A DNA stretch of 64,000 nt from Embleya sp040605455 (GTDB lineage: Bacteria; Actinomycetota; Actinomycetes; Streptomycetales; Streptomycetaceae): positions 62,001 through 126,000 of the forward strand of contig NZ_JBEXCV010000001.1 of assembly GCF_040605455.1 (NCBI RefSeq), written 5' to 3'. A model generated the notes under the pieces. That model was given only the letters and a program-made list of their open reading frames with translations. It did not search any database and had not been told where the DNA came from. A program made the position numbers and the translations under genes. This document shows positions 53,650-62,359 of this stretch, in pieces. Numbering within the stretch: position 1 is the first letter of the stretch; each line of letters opens with the position of its first letter.

Positions 53650-54615
53650 ATGACCACGACCGCCCCCGCGGCGGCGAAGGTCCCGGCGGCGCTGCGCAGG
53701 CAGCGCCGCCGGCGGAACCTGCGCACGCTCGCCTTCCTGTCCCCGTGGCTGATCGGCTTCTCGGTCTTCTTCGCGTATCCGCTCGGCGCGACCGTGTACT
53801 ACTCGTTCACCCGCTACGACCTGATCAACGCGCCCGTCTGGGTGGGCATGCGCAACTGGGACTACGTGCTCAACGACTACCCGCCGCTGTGGCAGGCGTT
53901 GCGCAACACGCTGTGGCTGGTCGTGGTGATGGTCACCCTGCGGGTGATCTTCGGCCTGGGCCTGGGCATGTTGGCGATCCGGCTCAAGCGCGGCGGCGGG
54001 CTCTTCCGCACGCTGTCCTACCTGCCCTACCTGGCCCCGCCGGTGGCCGCCACGATCGGCTTCGCGTTCCTGCTCAACCCGGGTACCGGACCGGTCAATC
54101 ACCTGCTCGGCAACGTCGGCATGCCGCAACCGGGCTGGTTCAACGACCCGGACTGGTCCAAGCCGGCCCTGACCCTGCTCGCCCTGTGGGGCATCGGCGA
54201 CCTGCTGGTGATCTTCACCGCGTCGCTGCTCGACGTGCCGCGCGAGCAGTACGAGGCGGCGGAGTTGGACGGCGTCGGGCCGTGGCAGCGCTTTCGCTAC
54301 GTGACCTGGCCGGCGATCACCCCGGTGGTGCTGTTCGCCGTGGTCACCGGCGTGATCCAGACCATGCAGTACTACACGCAGGCAATGGTGGCCGGAAAGG
54401 TCGCGAGCGGCATCATCGGCAACTCCGGCCAGTCGTTCGAACCGGGCTATCCGCAGGGCACCACGCTGACGCTGCCGCAACTGGTCTACGAGGAAGGGTT
54501 CTCCACCTTCAACACGGGCGCTGCGTGCGTGATCTCGCTGCTCCTGTTCGTGATCGCGATGGCGTTCACCTTCCCGCTGCTGCGTCGCCGCTCGGGCCTG
54601 CTCGACGACGACTGA
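53650..54615 (+). CDS. Sugar ABC transporter permease (MalF/UgpA type)
   Basis: A 321-residue membrane protein with six main hydrophobic segments. It begins FLSPWLIGFSVFFAYPLGAT, and the EAA loop reads EAAELDGVGPWQRFRYVTWP. The unit resembles cluster 1 disaccharide permeases. It follows the binding protein by four bases, so translation is coupled, and precedes the partner permease by about 100 bases. Confidence 0.95.
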   Translation: MTTTAPAAAKVPAALRRQRRRRNLRTLAFLSPWLIGFSVFFAYPLGATVYYSFTRYDLINAPVWVGMRNWDYVLNDYPPLWQALRNTLWLVVVMVTLRVIFGLGLGMLAIRLKRGGGLFRTLSYLPYLAPPVAATIGFAFLLNPGTGPVNHLLGNVGMPQPGWFNDPDWSKPALTLLALWGIGDLLVIFTASLLDVPREQYEAAELDGVGPWQRFRYVTWPAITPVVLFAVVTGVIQTMQYYTQAMVAGKVASGIIGNSGQSFEPGYPQGTTLTLPQLVYEEGFSTFNTGAACVISLLLFVIAMAFTFPLLRRRSGLLDDD

Positions 54616-54716
54616 GCCCCCGGGTCGAAGACCGCCCGCACCCCCTACCGGTCACGGAACACGCATGCCGGTAGTCCCAGTTCGACGATCCACCGTGCCC
54701 AGAAGGGATCGGATCC

Positions 54717-55622
54717 ATGGCCCAGACCGTCACGGCCGAGGCCGCCGGCATCGCGCCGCCGCTCGCGCCCGCCCGGACGCCGCCGCGCCCGCAACGGCGC
54801 AAGCGCGTACTGACCTGGATCGGCGTGCACACGCTCGCCGTCACCGCCGTACTGTTCTTCATCCTGCCGTTCGTGTTCCTGTTCCTGACCTCGGTGATGA
54901 GCAACAAGCAGGCGCTCACCAGCGACCTGTGGCCCACCTCGTGGGAGTGGGGCAACTACACCAAGGTGATGCGGACCCCGGGCTTCGGGACCTGGTGGCG
55001 CAACACGCTGATGTACGCCGGGCTCGGCACCCTGTTCACCGTGGTCTCCAGCCTGCCGGTGGCCTACGCGCTGGCCAAGTTCCGGTTCCGCTTCCGCGGC
55101 GTGGCACTGATGCTGGTGATCTCCTCGATGATGTTGCCGCCGCAGGTGATCATCATCCCGATGTACATCTTCTGGGCCAAGCAGATGCACCTGAGCGGGA
55201 CGCTCTGGCCACTGATCATCCCGATGGCCTTCGGCGACGCCTTCACCATCTTCCTGCTCCGCCAGTTCCTGCTCACCATCCCGTCCGAATACCTGGACGC
55301 GGCCCGGGTGGACGGGTGCGGCGAGCTGCGCATCCTGATCTCGATCGTGATGCCGATGATCCGGCCGGCGATCGCGGCGGTCGCGCTGTTCCAGTTCTTC
55401 TACTGCTGGAACGACTACTTCGGTCCACAGGTGTACGCGTCCGAGAATCCGGGCGCATGGACCCTGTCCTACGGCCTGGAATCGTTCAAGGGCGCACACC
55501 AGGTCAATTGGAATCTCATGATGGCCGCCACGCTCCTTGTGATGGCGCCGGTGATCCTCGTGTTCTTCTTCGCTCAGAAGGCGTTCATCGAGGGCGTGAC
55601 TTTGACGGGAGTAAAGGGTTGA
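54717..55622 (+). CDS. Sugar ABC transporter permease (MalG/UgpE type)
   Basis: A 301-residue membrane protein with six segments. The EAA loop is DAARVDGCGELRILISIVMP, and WNDYFGPQVYASENPGAWTL is the typical MalG C-terminal text. Together with the preceding permease it forms the heterodimeric channel. Its stop overlaps the TTG start of the GH4 gene (TTGA), linking uptake to hydrolysis. Confidence 0.95.
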   Translation: MAQTVTAEAAGIAPPLAPARTPPRPQRRKRVLTWIGVHTLAVTAVLFFILPFVFLFLTSVMSNKQALTSDLWPTSWEWGNYTKVMRTPGFGTWWRNTLMYAGLGTLFTVVSSLPVAYALAKFRFRFRGVALMLVISSMMLPPQVIIIPMYIFWAKQMHLSGTLWPLIIPMAFGDAFTIFLLRQFLLTIPSEYLDAARVDGCGELRILISIVMPMIRPAIAAVALFQFFYCWNDYFGPQVYASENPGAWTLSYGLESFKGAHQVNWNLMMAATLLVMAPVILVFFFAQKAFIEGVTLTGVKG

Positions 55623-56941
55623 AGCTCGCGGTGGTGGGCGGTGGGTCCACATACACGCCCGAACTGGCGGACGGCCTGGGCCGGTTGCGCGAAATCTTGC
55701 CGGTCGACGAACTCGTGCTCGTCGATCCGGTGCTCGAACGACTCGAGCCGGTCGGCGCGGTGGTGCGTCGCATTCTGGCCCGGTACGGACACCCGGCCCG
55801 GGTGGTGCTGACCGACGACCTCGACGCGGGAGTCGAGGACGCCGACGCGGTGCTCTTCCAGCTCCGGGTGGGTGGTCAGGAGGCCCGCGCACAGGACGAG
55901 GCGTGGCCGCTGGACTGCGGGTGCGTGGGGCAGGAGACCACCGGTGCGGGTGGCCTGGCCAAGGCGCTGCGCACCGTGCCGGTGGTGCTGGATGCGGCCG
56001 AACGGGTGCGCCGGGCCGCGCCGAACGCGTGGATCGTGGACTTCACCAACCCGGTGGGCATCGTCACCCGCGCGCTGCTGGACGCCGGCCACCGCGCGGT
56101 GGGGCTGTGCAACGTCGCGATCAGCTTCCAGCGTCGCTTCGCCGCGATGCTCGACGTGGCGCCGAACCGGCTGCGGCTCGACCACGTCGGGCTCAATCAC
56201 CTGACCTGGGAACGCGGGCTGCACGTCCTGGACGAGCACGGCAAGCCGGGTCCCGACCTGCTCCCGACGCTGCTGGCCGAGCACGGTCCGGCGATCGCGG
56301 AGGACATCGAGCTGCCGGTGGAACTGCTGCGCGCGCAAGGCACCGTGCCGTCCTACTACCTGCGCTACTTCTACGCGCACGACGCGGTGGTCTCCGCACA
56401 GCGGCACACCACGTCCCGGGCCCAGCAGGTGGCCGCGATCGAGCGCGAACTGCTGGAGCTGTACGCGGACCCGACCCTGGACACCAAGCCGGAGTTGCTG
56501 GAACGCCGAGGCGGGGCCTACTACTCGGAGGCGGCGGTGGCCCTGGTGGCCGCGCTGCTGGGCACGGGTTCCGGGTCGGGGTCCGGTTCCGCGTCCGCAG
56601 CCGGTTTCGAGGAGAGCGAGCGGGTCCAGGTCGCGGACGTACGCAACAACGGCACGCTGCCGTTCCTGCCGGACGACGCGGTGATCGAGGTGCCGTCGCG
56701 GATCGACGCGAACGGCGCGACGCCGCTGCCGGTGGCGCCGCTGGGGCCGTTGCACTCCGGGTTGATCGCGCATGTGGCGGCGTACGAGGAGCTCGCGCTG
56801 GACGCCGCGCTGCGCGGTGGGCGCGATCGGGTGGTCGCCGCGCTGCTCGCGCATCCGCTGATCGGGCAGTACGACATCGCCGAGGCACTCACGGATCGGC
56901 TGCTTGCGGCGGGCAAGGAGCACCTGCCGTGGGCCCGGTAG
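55619..56941 (+). CDS. GH4-family glycosidase (6-phospho-beta-glucosidase type)
   Basis: A 440-residue NAD- and metal-dependent glycosidase. The Rossmann start is KLAVVGGGSTYTPEL; DFTNPVG begins at D141; the metal-binding Cys is C164 in GLCNVAI; N193 and H194 are in GLNHLTW. GH4 enzymes cleave via transient oxidation at C3 of the sugar. It starts with TTG at 55619 inside the MalG stop. A Gly/Ser run (GSGSGSGSAS) near 320 is probably a loop. Sequence resembles the 6-phospho-beta-glucosidase branch, yet the importer is ABC-type and not PTS, so the substrate may be phosphorylated by the next gene product or not at all. Confidence 0.93.
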   Translation: MKLAVVGGGSTYTPELADGLGRLREILPVDELVLVDPVLERLEPVGAVVRRILARYGHPARVVLTDDLDAGVEDADAVLFQLRVGGQEARAQDEAWPLDCGCVGQETTGAGGLAKALRTVPVVLDAAERVRRAAPNAWIVDFTNPVGIVTRALLDAGHRAVGLCNVAISFQRRFAAMLDVAPNRLRLDHVGLNHLTWERGLHVLDEHGKPGPDLLPTLLAEHGPAIAEDIELPVELLRAQGTVPSYYLRYFYAHDAVVSAQRHTTSRAQQVAAIERELLELYADPTLDTKPELLERRGGAYYSEAAVALVAALLGTGSGSGSGSASAAGFEESERVQVADVRNNGTLPFLPDDAVIEVPSRIDANGATPLPVAPLGPLHSGLIAHVAAYEELALDAALRGGRDRVVAALLAHPLIGQYDIAEALTDRLLAAGKEHLPWAR

Positions 56942-57966
56942 CGGAGGGCGGGGCCGATTCCTCCGAATCGGCCCCGGCCGTGCTCGCGATCGACGCGGGC
57001 AACTCCAAGACCGACGTGGCGGTCGTCGACGCGAACGGTCGGGTGTGGGGGCGCGGTCGGGGCGCGGGCTACGCGCCGTACCAACTCGGCCAGGACGCGG
57101 CGGTCGAGCGGATCGCCTCGCTGGTGGAGGAGGTACTGCGGTCGGCCGCGGGGGCCGGACCGGTGGAGCACGTCGCGGCGTACCTGGCCAACATCGACCT
57201 GCCGGTCGAGGAGTTGCACCTGCGCAAGGAGTTCGAGGACCGGGGCTGGGCCCGTACGGTCACCGTCGGCAACGACACGTTCGCGGTGCTGCGTTCGGGC
57301 ACGGGCGCGCCGCGCGGGGTCGCGGTGGTGTGCGGGGCCGGGATCAACTGCGTGGGCCTGCTGCCGGACGGCCGGACCGCGCGCTTCCCGGCGCTGGGGC
57401 GGATCACCGGCGATTGGGGCGGCGGGCTCGGCCTGATGGAGGAGGTGATGTGGTCGTCGGTGCGAGCCGAGGACGGTCGGGGTCCGGCGACCGCGTTGGC
57501 CGACGCGACGGCCGGGCACTTCGGTCTGGAGTCGGCGACCGCCGTGGCCGAGGCGGTGCACCTGGGCGAGTTGCCGTCCGAGCGGCTGCACGAACTGGTC
57601 CCGCTGCTGTTCCGGATCGCCGACGCCGGGGATCCGGTGGCGGGCGAGGTGGTCGAGCGGCAGGCCGGGGAGATCGCGGTGATGGCGGTGACCGCGCTGG
57701 GTCGGCTCGATCTGCTGGCGGAGGAGGCCGACGTCGTGCTGGGCGGCGGCGTCCTGGCGGCCCAGCCCCCGATGCTGATGGCTGCGGTCTCCCGACTGAT
57801 CCTGCGCTCCGCGCCACGGGCGGTGCTGCGGGTGGCGATGGATCCGCCGGTGGTGGGCGCGGCCCTGTTGGGCCTGGACCGCCTGCGCGCCGACGGCCGA
57901 GCACCGGAGGACCCGACGGGCACAGCGGAGCGACGGCTGCGCGCCGGGTGGGCGGGGACGGGCTGA
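56929..57966 (+). CDS. BadF/BadG/BcrA-type sugar kinase (N-acetylglucosamine kinase-like)
   Basis: A 345-residue ASKHA-fold kinase. The phosphate-1 loop is VLAIDAGNSKTDVAVVDANG; the adenosine and phosphate-2 parts are VTVGNDTFAVLRSG and VAVVCGAGINCVGL; ITGDWGGGLGL is the family loop; DVVLGGGVLAAQ is late. Members phosphorylate GlcNAc or similar hexoses. GTG 56929 has AAGGAG eight bases upstream and overlaps the GH4 gene by 13 bases. The 3' end has decayed tandem copies downstream. Confidence 0.9.
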   Translation: MGPVAEGGADSSESAPAVLAIDAGNSKTDVAVVDANGRVWGRGRGAGYAPYQLGQDAAVERIASLVEEVLRSAAGAGPVEHVAAYLANIDLPVEELHLRKEFEDRGWARTVTVGNDTFAVLRSGTGAPRGVAVVCGAGINCVGLLPDGRTARFPALGRITGDWGGGLGLMEEVMWSSVRAEDGRGPATALADATAGHFGLESATAVAEAVHLGELPSERLHELVPLLFRIADAGDPVAGEVVERQAGEIAVMAVTALGRLDLLAEEADVVLGGGVLAAQPPMLMAAVSRLILRSAPRAVLRVAMDPPVVGAALLGLDRLRADGRAPEDPTGTAERRLRAGWAGTG

Positions 57967-58452
57967 TCGGGGCGGGCGGCGTCGGGCAGGCGGGGGTACC
58001 GGTGGTGGGGGCGCCTGTCGGATGTGGACCGGATCGGGTGGGTGCCGGCGACTGGGGTGCCGGCGGCTGTGTGCCGGGAGATCCGACGGGCGCGGCGCAG
58101 CGGCGGCGGCGGCTGCGCACCGGGCGGGGGCGTACGGCCTGATCCGGGCAGTGGTGTCGGGCGGGCGGGGAGGCGCCGGTGGTGGGCTCGGCGCTACCGG
58201 GTGCCGGCGACCGGGGCCGGGGGAACCGACGGGCGTGGCATAGCGGCTGCGGCTGCCCCGTACCGGGCGGGGCGTACGGCCTGATCCGGGCGGGTGGTGT
58301 CGGGCGGGGAGGCGTCGGTGGTGGGCGGGGCCTTCCCGCTCCCGGCGGGCGGCATCCGGGGGGTTCACGTCGGTCGCATACGATCCCGGCGGGGCGGGAC
58401 GACGCGACGGGGCCCACATGATGCGGACGAGGACGACAGTGGGCGATTTCGC
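57967..58452. other. Intergenic region made largely of the kinase-tail repeats
   Basis: This 486-bp gap contains the repeats at 57999-58330 and then about 120 bp leading to the MFS start. I see no gene; small frames here are readings of the repeat. Confidence 0.6.
57999..58330 (+). repeat. Decayed tandem copies of the kinase 3' end
   Basis: The kinase 3' segment starting at CCGGTGGTGGG (57847) recurs at 57999, 58176 and, as TCGGTGGTGGG, at 58315. GTACGGCCTGATCCGGGCxG occurs at 58131 and 58274. Translated copies still show PVVGA, DPTG and R-rich tails resembling the kinase C-terminus. The copies are 139-177 bp apart and degenerate, so this is old partial duplication, now non-coding. Confidence 0.7.
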
Positions 58453-59784
58453 GTGATCGACGGTTCGGTATCGGGCTTGACCCGTGACCGCGCGACCTGG
58501 CTGCTGTACCTGCACATGGCCGCCTTCGGCTATTTCCTGTACTGCTTCGGCCCCTCCGTCACGCTGCTGGGCGACGACTTGGGCGTGAGCAACGCGGTGG
58601 CGGCGCTGCACAGTACGGCGTACGCGGCGGCCGGCGTGTTGATCGCGCTGCTCGGCGACCGGCCGATGCGCCGGTTCGGGCGTGGGCGCACGTTGTGGGC
58701 GGGCTGCGGATTGTTGAGCGCGGGTGTGTTGGCGTACTGCGCGGCCGGGGCGCCGGCCGTGTCGCTGAGCGCGGCGCTGCTGTGCGGCTTCGGCGCGTTC
58801 CTGGTGGTCAACGTGGCCGGCACGGCACTCGCGGACCACCACGGCCCGATCGCCGGCCCGAGCGCCCTGAGCGAGGCCAATGGCCTCGCGGCCGGGGTCG
58901 GGATGGCCGCACCCTTGCTGATCGGCGTGATGGACTCGTCCGGGCCGGGCTGGCGCTGGGCGATGGTGGTGGTCCCGGTGCTCTTCGGTGCCCTGGCGGC
59001 GGGCTTCGGACGGACGCAGATCCCGGACGTGGTCGCCGCGACGCCTTCGCGCACGCCGCCTGGGTCGCCTTCGCCGGAGGCGCCGCCGGAGTCCGCGGGC
59101 TCGGCGGCTCCGCCGCCCCCATCGCCTCCGTTGTCGGTGCCGACGCTTTTGCCGCCGGCATCGCCCTCGGCAAAAGCGCGGGCCTCGCGAGTCACGGGGG
59201 CCCCGCCGGTCTCGACGTCGAGTGGGTCGCTGCCCGCCGCGTACTGGTGGGCGTGGCTGCTGACGGTCTGCTCGGTGGGGGTCGAGTTCTCGCTGTCGTT
59301 GTGGGCCTCGACGCTGCTGCGCGACCGGACCGGCATGTCCGAGGGCGCCGCCGCCACCGCGATGACCGCCGTGGTGGCCGGCCTGTGCCTGGGCCGCCTG
59401 GCGGGCGGGCGGCTCGCACTGCGCATCCCGCTGGACCGGCTGTACGGCAGCGCCGTCGCGGTGAACCTGGTCGGCTTCGCCCTGTTCTGGTCGGCCACGG
59501 TCCCCTGGCTCGCCTACCTCGGCCTGTTCGTCTCCGGCCTGGGCATGTCCGTCCAGTTCCCGCTGGCCACCGCAGCGGCCATCCGCGCCGCCGCCGGCCG
59601 AGCCGACCTGGCCGTCTCCCGCCTGGCCGTGGCCACCACCCTGGCCGCCGGCGGCGCCCCGTTCCTCCTCGGCCTGGCCACCGACCTGATGCCCGTCCGC
59701 ACCGCCTTCCTGCTCCTCCCCATCCTGCTCCTGGCCTCCCTCCCCATACTCCACAAAAGCACCCACCCCAAGCCCCGCCCCTGA
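58453..59784 (+). CDS. MFS transporter
   Basis: A 443-residue membrane protein with about eleven to twelve segments. It begins ATWLLYLHMAAFGYFLYCFG; the inter-helix loop is GDRPMRRFGRGRTLWAG. The central linker (about 180-265) is a long Pro/Ser/Ala-rich stretch joining the two halves (PSRTPPGSPSPEAPPESAGS and onward). GTG 58453 is the best start; the frame before it runs through repeat DNA. No regulator or enzyme beside it hints at a substrate. Confidence 0.85.
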   Translation: MIDGSVSGLTRDRATWLLYLHMAAFGYFLYCFGPSVTLLGDDLGVSNAVAALHSTAYAAAGVLIALLGDRPMRRFGRGRTLWAGCGLLSAGVLAYCAAGAPAVSLSAALLCGFGAFLVVNVAGTALADHHGPIAGPSALSEANGLAAGVGMAAPLLIGVMDSSGPGWRWAMVVVPVLFGALAAGFGRTQIPDVVAATPSRTPPGSPSPEAPPESAGSAAPPPPSPPLSVPTLLPPASPSAKARASRVTGAPPVSTSSGSLPAAYWWAWLLTVCSVGVEFSLSLWASTLLRDRTGMSEGAAATAMTAVVAGLCLGRLAGGRLALRIPLDRLYGSAVAVNLVGFALFWSATVPWLAYLGLFVSGLGMSVQFPLATAAAIRAAAGRADLAVSRLAVATTLAAGGAPFLLGLATDLMPVRTAFLLLPILLLASLPILHKSTHPKPRP

Positions 59785-60014
59785 ACACGGCCCAAAAGCG
59801 CGGGCACGGCGCGACAGGCGCGGAGGCCGGGTGCGGCGGTCACGGCGCGGCAGGCGCAGGTGGGCAGCGCGAGGCAAGCCGCGCGGGCCGAGGCGAGGCG
59901 CGCCGCACCATCCGCGCGAGCCGACCGACGCCGAAGGCCCTCGCAGCACCTTCCGTTCCAGTGGTCGTCGCAACACCCCAGCTCAGGGAACGCGAGGGCC
60001 TTCGGCGCGGGTGT

Positions 60015-60419
60015 TCACACCATGTACGGCCAGAGTTCGACCCACGGAGCCTCGAAGCGGATCACATCGCCGACCGACAACTCCTCGAATCCCCGCGCCA
60101 CATCGATCGTCACGATCCCCGGGCCCAGCCGCATCACGACCTGCGGCTCACCGTCCCGGCCGACCCATTCCAGCCGGCCCGACACCGCCACGCCGCCGCG
60201 CACGGGCGAGAACCCGGTGGTCGCCCCGGCCGGCACCCGCGTCCAGTCGGCCACGTCGTCCGGCGGATCGACCTCGACGTCGTAGCGCGCGCCCACGACC
60301 GGCAGCCGATCCGGATGGCTGCTCTCGGCGTTCCAGTAGCCGACCCCACTGCCGATCCCGGACGTGAAGACGACCCGCCTCGGCTCGGATTCCACACGGC
60401 TCACCACCCGAATCTGCAT
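60015..60419 (-). CDS. Hypothetical beta-rich protein
   Basis: A 134-residue protein I do not recognise. It is acidic and strand-rich: VEVDPPDDVADWTRVPAGAT, VSGRLEWVGRDGEPQVVMRL and IVTIDVARGFEELSVGDVIR suggest a small barrel, possibly OB-like. No signal or membrane segment. GGAGGGG lies just before ATG 60419. It follows the dehydrogenase gene in the same direction by only about 35 bases, so co-transcription is likely. Confidence 0.65.
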   Translation of the reverse strand: MQIRVVSRVESEPRRVVFTSGIGSGVGYWNAESSHPDRLPVVGARYDVEVDPPDDVADWTRVPAGATTGFSPVRGGVAVSGRLEWVGRDGEPQVVMRLGPGIVTIDVARGFEELSVGDVIRFEAPWVELWPYMV

Positions 60420-60453
60420 CGCCCCTCCGTCTTGACGGCGGCAGCCACCCGCT

Positions 60454-61623
60454 TCACCCTCCCGCGTGGGCCGTCAGCGCCGGGTGTGGGTAGTCGGCGG
60501 AACGGTGTTGGAAGCTGAGGATCTTCGGGTTCTGCACGATGCCGTCGCGGATCTCGATCGCCTTCGCGATGGTCGGGTCCGCGTCCCAGGCGGTCGGGCC
60601 GTCCATGACGGTGCCCAAATAAGGAATCAGCGCCTCGCTGATCTCCCACGTCGCGGAGTCCCACAGATAGGACGGGCTGTGGTCGACCGCGTAGTACTGG
60701 CAGTTGTCGCCGACGGTGAAGGTCGGCTCCTCGAAGGTGGTCGGATGGGCCCATTCGAACCCCATGCCGTCGTCGCACGAGACGTCGATGAAGAACGACC
60801 CCGGCCGATACTCCGGCAGGTCCCGGTCAAGCACGAACGTCAAGGGCGCGTCGGTGTCCTGCCGAATGCAGTTCACCACGATGTCGTAGCCGGCCAGATG
60901 CGTACCGAGCGGCACCGGCCCGTCCTCGGTGAGCGCGTCCAATCGCGTCGGATCGTCCTCGCCGAACCGGAAGTGGCCCATCACGACCGAGGGCATCGGC
61001 GACGCCACCGCCACCGCGTCCCGCGCGGTGAGCACCGTCACGTCCGAAACGCCCATCGCTTCCAGTGCTATCACCGCGCCCCGCGCCGTGGCCCCGAAGC
61101 TGAGCACCGCCGCCCGCATCCGGCGACCGTAGCTGCCGGTCGCACCGCCGAGCGCCAGTGCGTGCAACACCGAGCAGTAGCCAGCCAGTTCGTTGTTCTT
61201 GTGGAAGACGTGCACACTGAACGCGCCGGCTGCGGTCCAGTGATTCATCTCCTCCCACGCGATCACCGTCAGCTTGCGATCGATGCCCAGCTGGGTCATC
61301 GTCGGATCCTGCACACAGTGCGGCCAGCCCCACAGCACCTGACCGTCGCGCAATGCGGCCACGTCCTCGTGAGTGGGTTTCGGCAGCAGCACCACATCGC
61401 TCTCGGCCAGCAGCCGTTTACGCGGCAGCAGTCCGGCCACGTGCCGGGCGATCTCCGCGTCGGCGACGCCGAAACGCTCGCCGTACCCCTCCTCCAGAAA
61501 CAGGTGTTCGCGCACGTCCGGGGCGATCCGCTCGATGTGCAGCGGGTGAACCGGCAACCGGTGCTCGTTCTCCTTCAGTGAGGAGCCGAGAATGCCGAGG
61601 GTCATGCGGGTCCTGCGAATCAT
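60454..61623 (-). CDS. Alanine dehydrogenase/CEO-synthase-like dehydrogenase
   Basis: A 389-residue protein resembling N5-(carboxyethyl)ornithine synthase and the alanine dehydrogenase/saccharopine dehydrogenase fold. N-terminal text LGILGSSLKENEHRLPVHPL matches the family start; LLPKPTHEDVAALRDGQVLW follows; the Rossmann part is RMRAAVLSFGATARGAVIAL. It would use NAD(P)H to join or split an amino acid and a keto acid. ATG 61623 has AAGGA upstream; ATG 61605 is possible. Neighbouring sugar genes do not explain it. Confidence 0.85.
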   Translation of the reverse strand: MIRRTRMTLGILGSSLKENEHRLPVHPLHIERIAPDVREHLFLEEGYGERFGVADAEIARHVAGLLPRKRLLAESDVVLLPKPTHEDVAALRDGQVLWGWPHCVQDPTMTQLGIDRKLTVIAWEEMNHWTAAGAFSVHVFHKNNELAGYCSVLHALALGGATGSYGRRMRAAVLSFGATARGAVIALEAMGVSDVTVLTARDAVAVASPMPSVVMGHFRFGEDDPTRLDALTEDGPVPLGTHLAGYDIVVNCIRQDTDAPLTFVLDRDLPEYRPGSFFIDVSCDDGMGFEWAHPTTFEEPTFTVGDNCQYYAVDHSPSYLWDSATWEISEALIPYLGTVMDGPTAWDADPTIAKAIEIRDGIVQNPKILSFQHRSADYPHPALTAHAGG

Positions 61624-61808
61624 GAGATTCCTTAGGTAGACCCCGAGTATCCGCCATGGAATGAACATGGAACTCGCACGACCGCCGTACCGCGGCCGGT
61701 TCGCCCGAGTCGGCGACCCGGCCGCGCTACGATCCGCGCCCAGTGCAACCCCGCGCAGCCACACGCGCCCGCACGGCCCCGCCCGGCCCCGCACGGCGTC
61801 CGCCCGGG

Positions 61809-62330
61809 TCAGCCCGGGAGTGCGCCCACCGCCTCGTCCACGCCGTTCTGCCACTGCGTGGTGATCGGGTCGGAGACCGCGATACCGGGTGTGGGCGCGC
61901 CGATCCCGCTTGCGGTGAAGGTGCTGCCGACGTGGGCCGGGTGGGCCGCGACGGTCAGGCTCGGGACGTACCGCGCCGCGCCGCCGCGGTCGTCGGTACG
62001 CAGCGCCGCGTACAACTTCCCGGCGGCTTCGATCCGCCGCACACCGCTCGGCACCGGCGGCACCGGTTGCGCCGCGCCGTCCAGGCCGGCGAAGGTCACC
62101 GTCGGGAAGCGGTCGATCGTGCAGGCCGAGCCGGCCAGGTTGGTGACGGTGACCAGCACGACGCTGCTCGCGATCGGCGGCAGCGCGTGTGCGTCGTAGC
62201 CGAGCGAGCCCTCGGCGCATGTGCGCAGGCGCCCGATGGTGCTCTGCCCGGCGCCGGCCGTCGAGGCCGTGCCCGCGACCAGGACGGACGACGCGAGGGC
62301 GAGCGTGGTGACGGAAGCGATAGTTCTCAT
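61809..62330 (-). CDS. Secreted DUF4232-like protein
   Basis: A 173-residue exported protein with a signal peptide (MRTIASVTTLALASSVLVAG, cleavage near STAGAG). The mature part is a beta-sandwich-like DUF4232 pattern with one Cys pair (RTCAEGS and GSACTIDRFPTVTFAGLDG). Such proteins are common in actinomycetes and of unknown function. ATG 62330 is preceded by AGGCGG. Leftward, downstream of the GH13 gene. Confidence 0.8.
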   Translation of the reverse strand: MRTIASVTTLALASSVLVAGTASTAGAGQSTIGRLRTCAEGSLGYDAHALPPIASSVVLVTVTNLAGSACTIDRFPTVTFAGLDGAAQPVPPVPSGVRRIEAAGKLYAALRTDDRGGAARYVPSLTVAAHPAHVGSTFTASGIGAPTPGIAVSDPITTQWQNGVDEAVGALPG

Positions 62331-62359
62331 GCACCGCCTGTATCCATCGTGCCGGTTGG

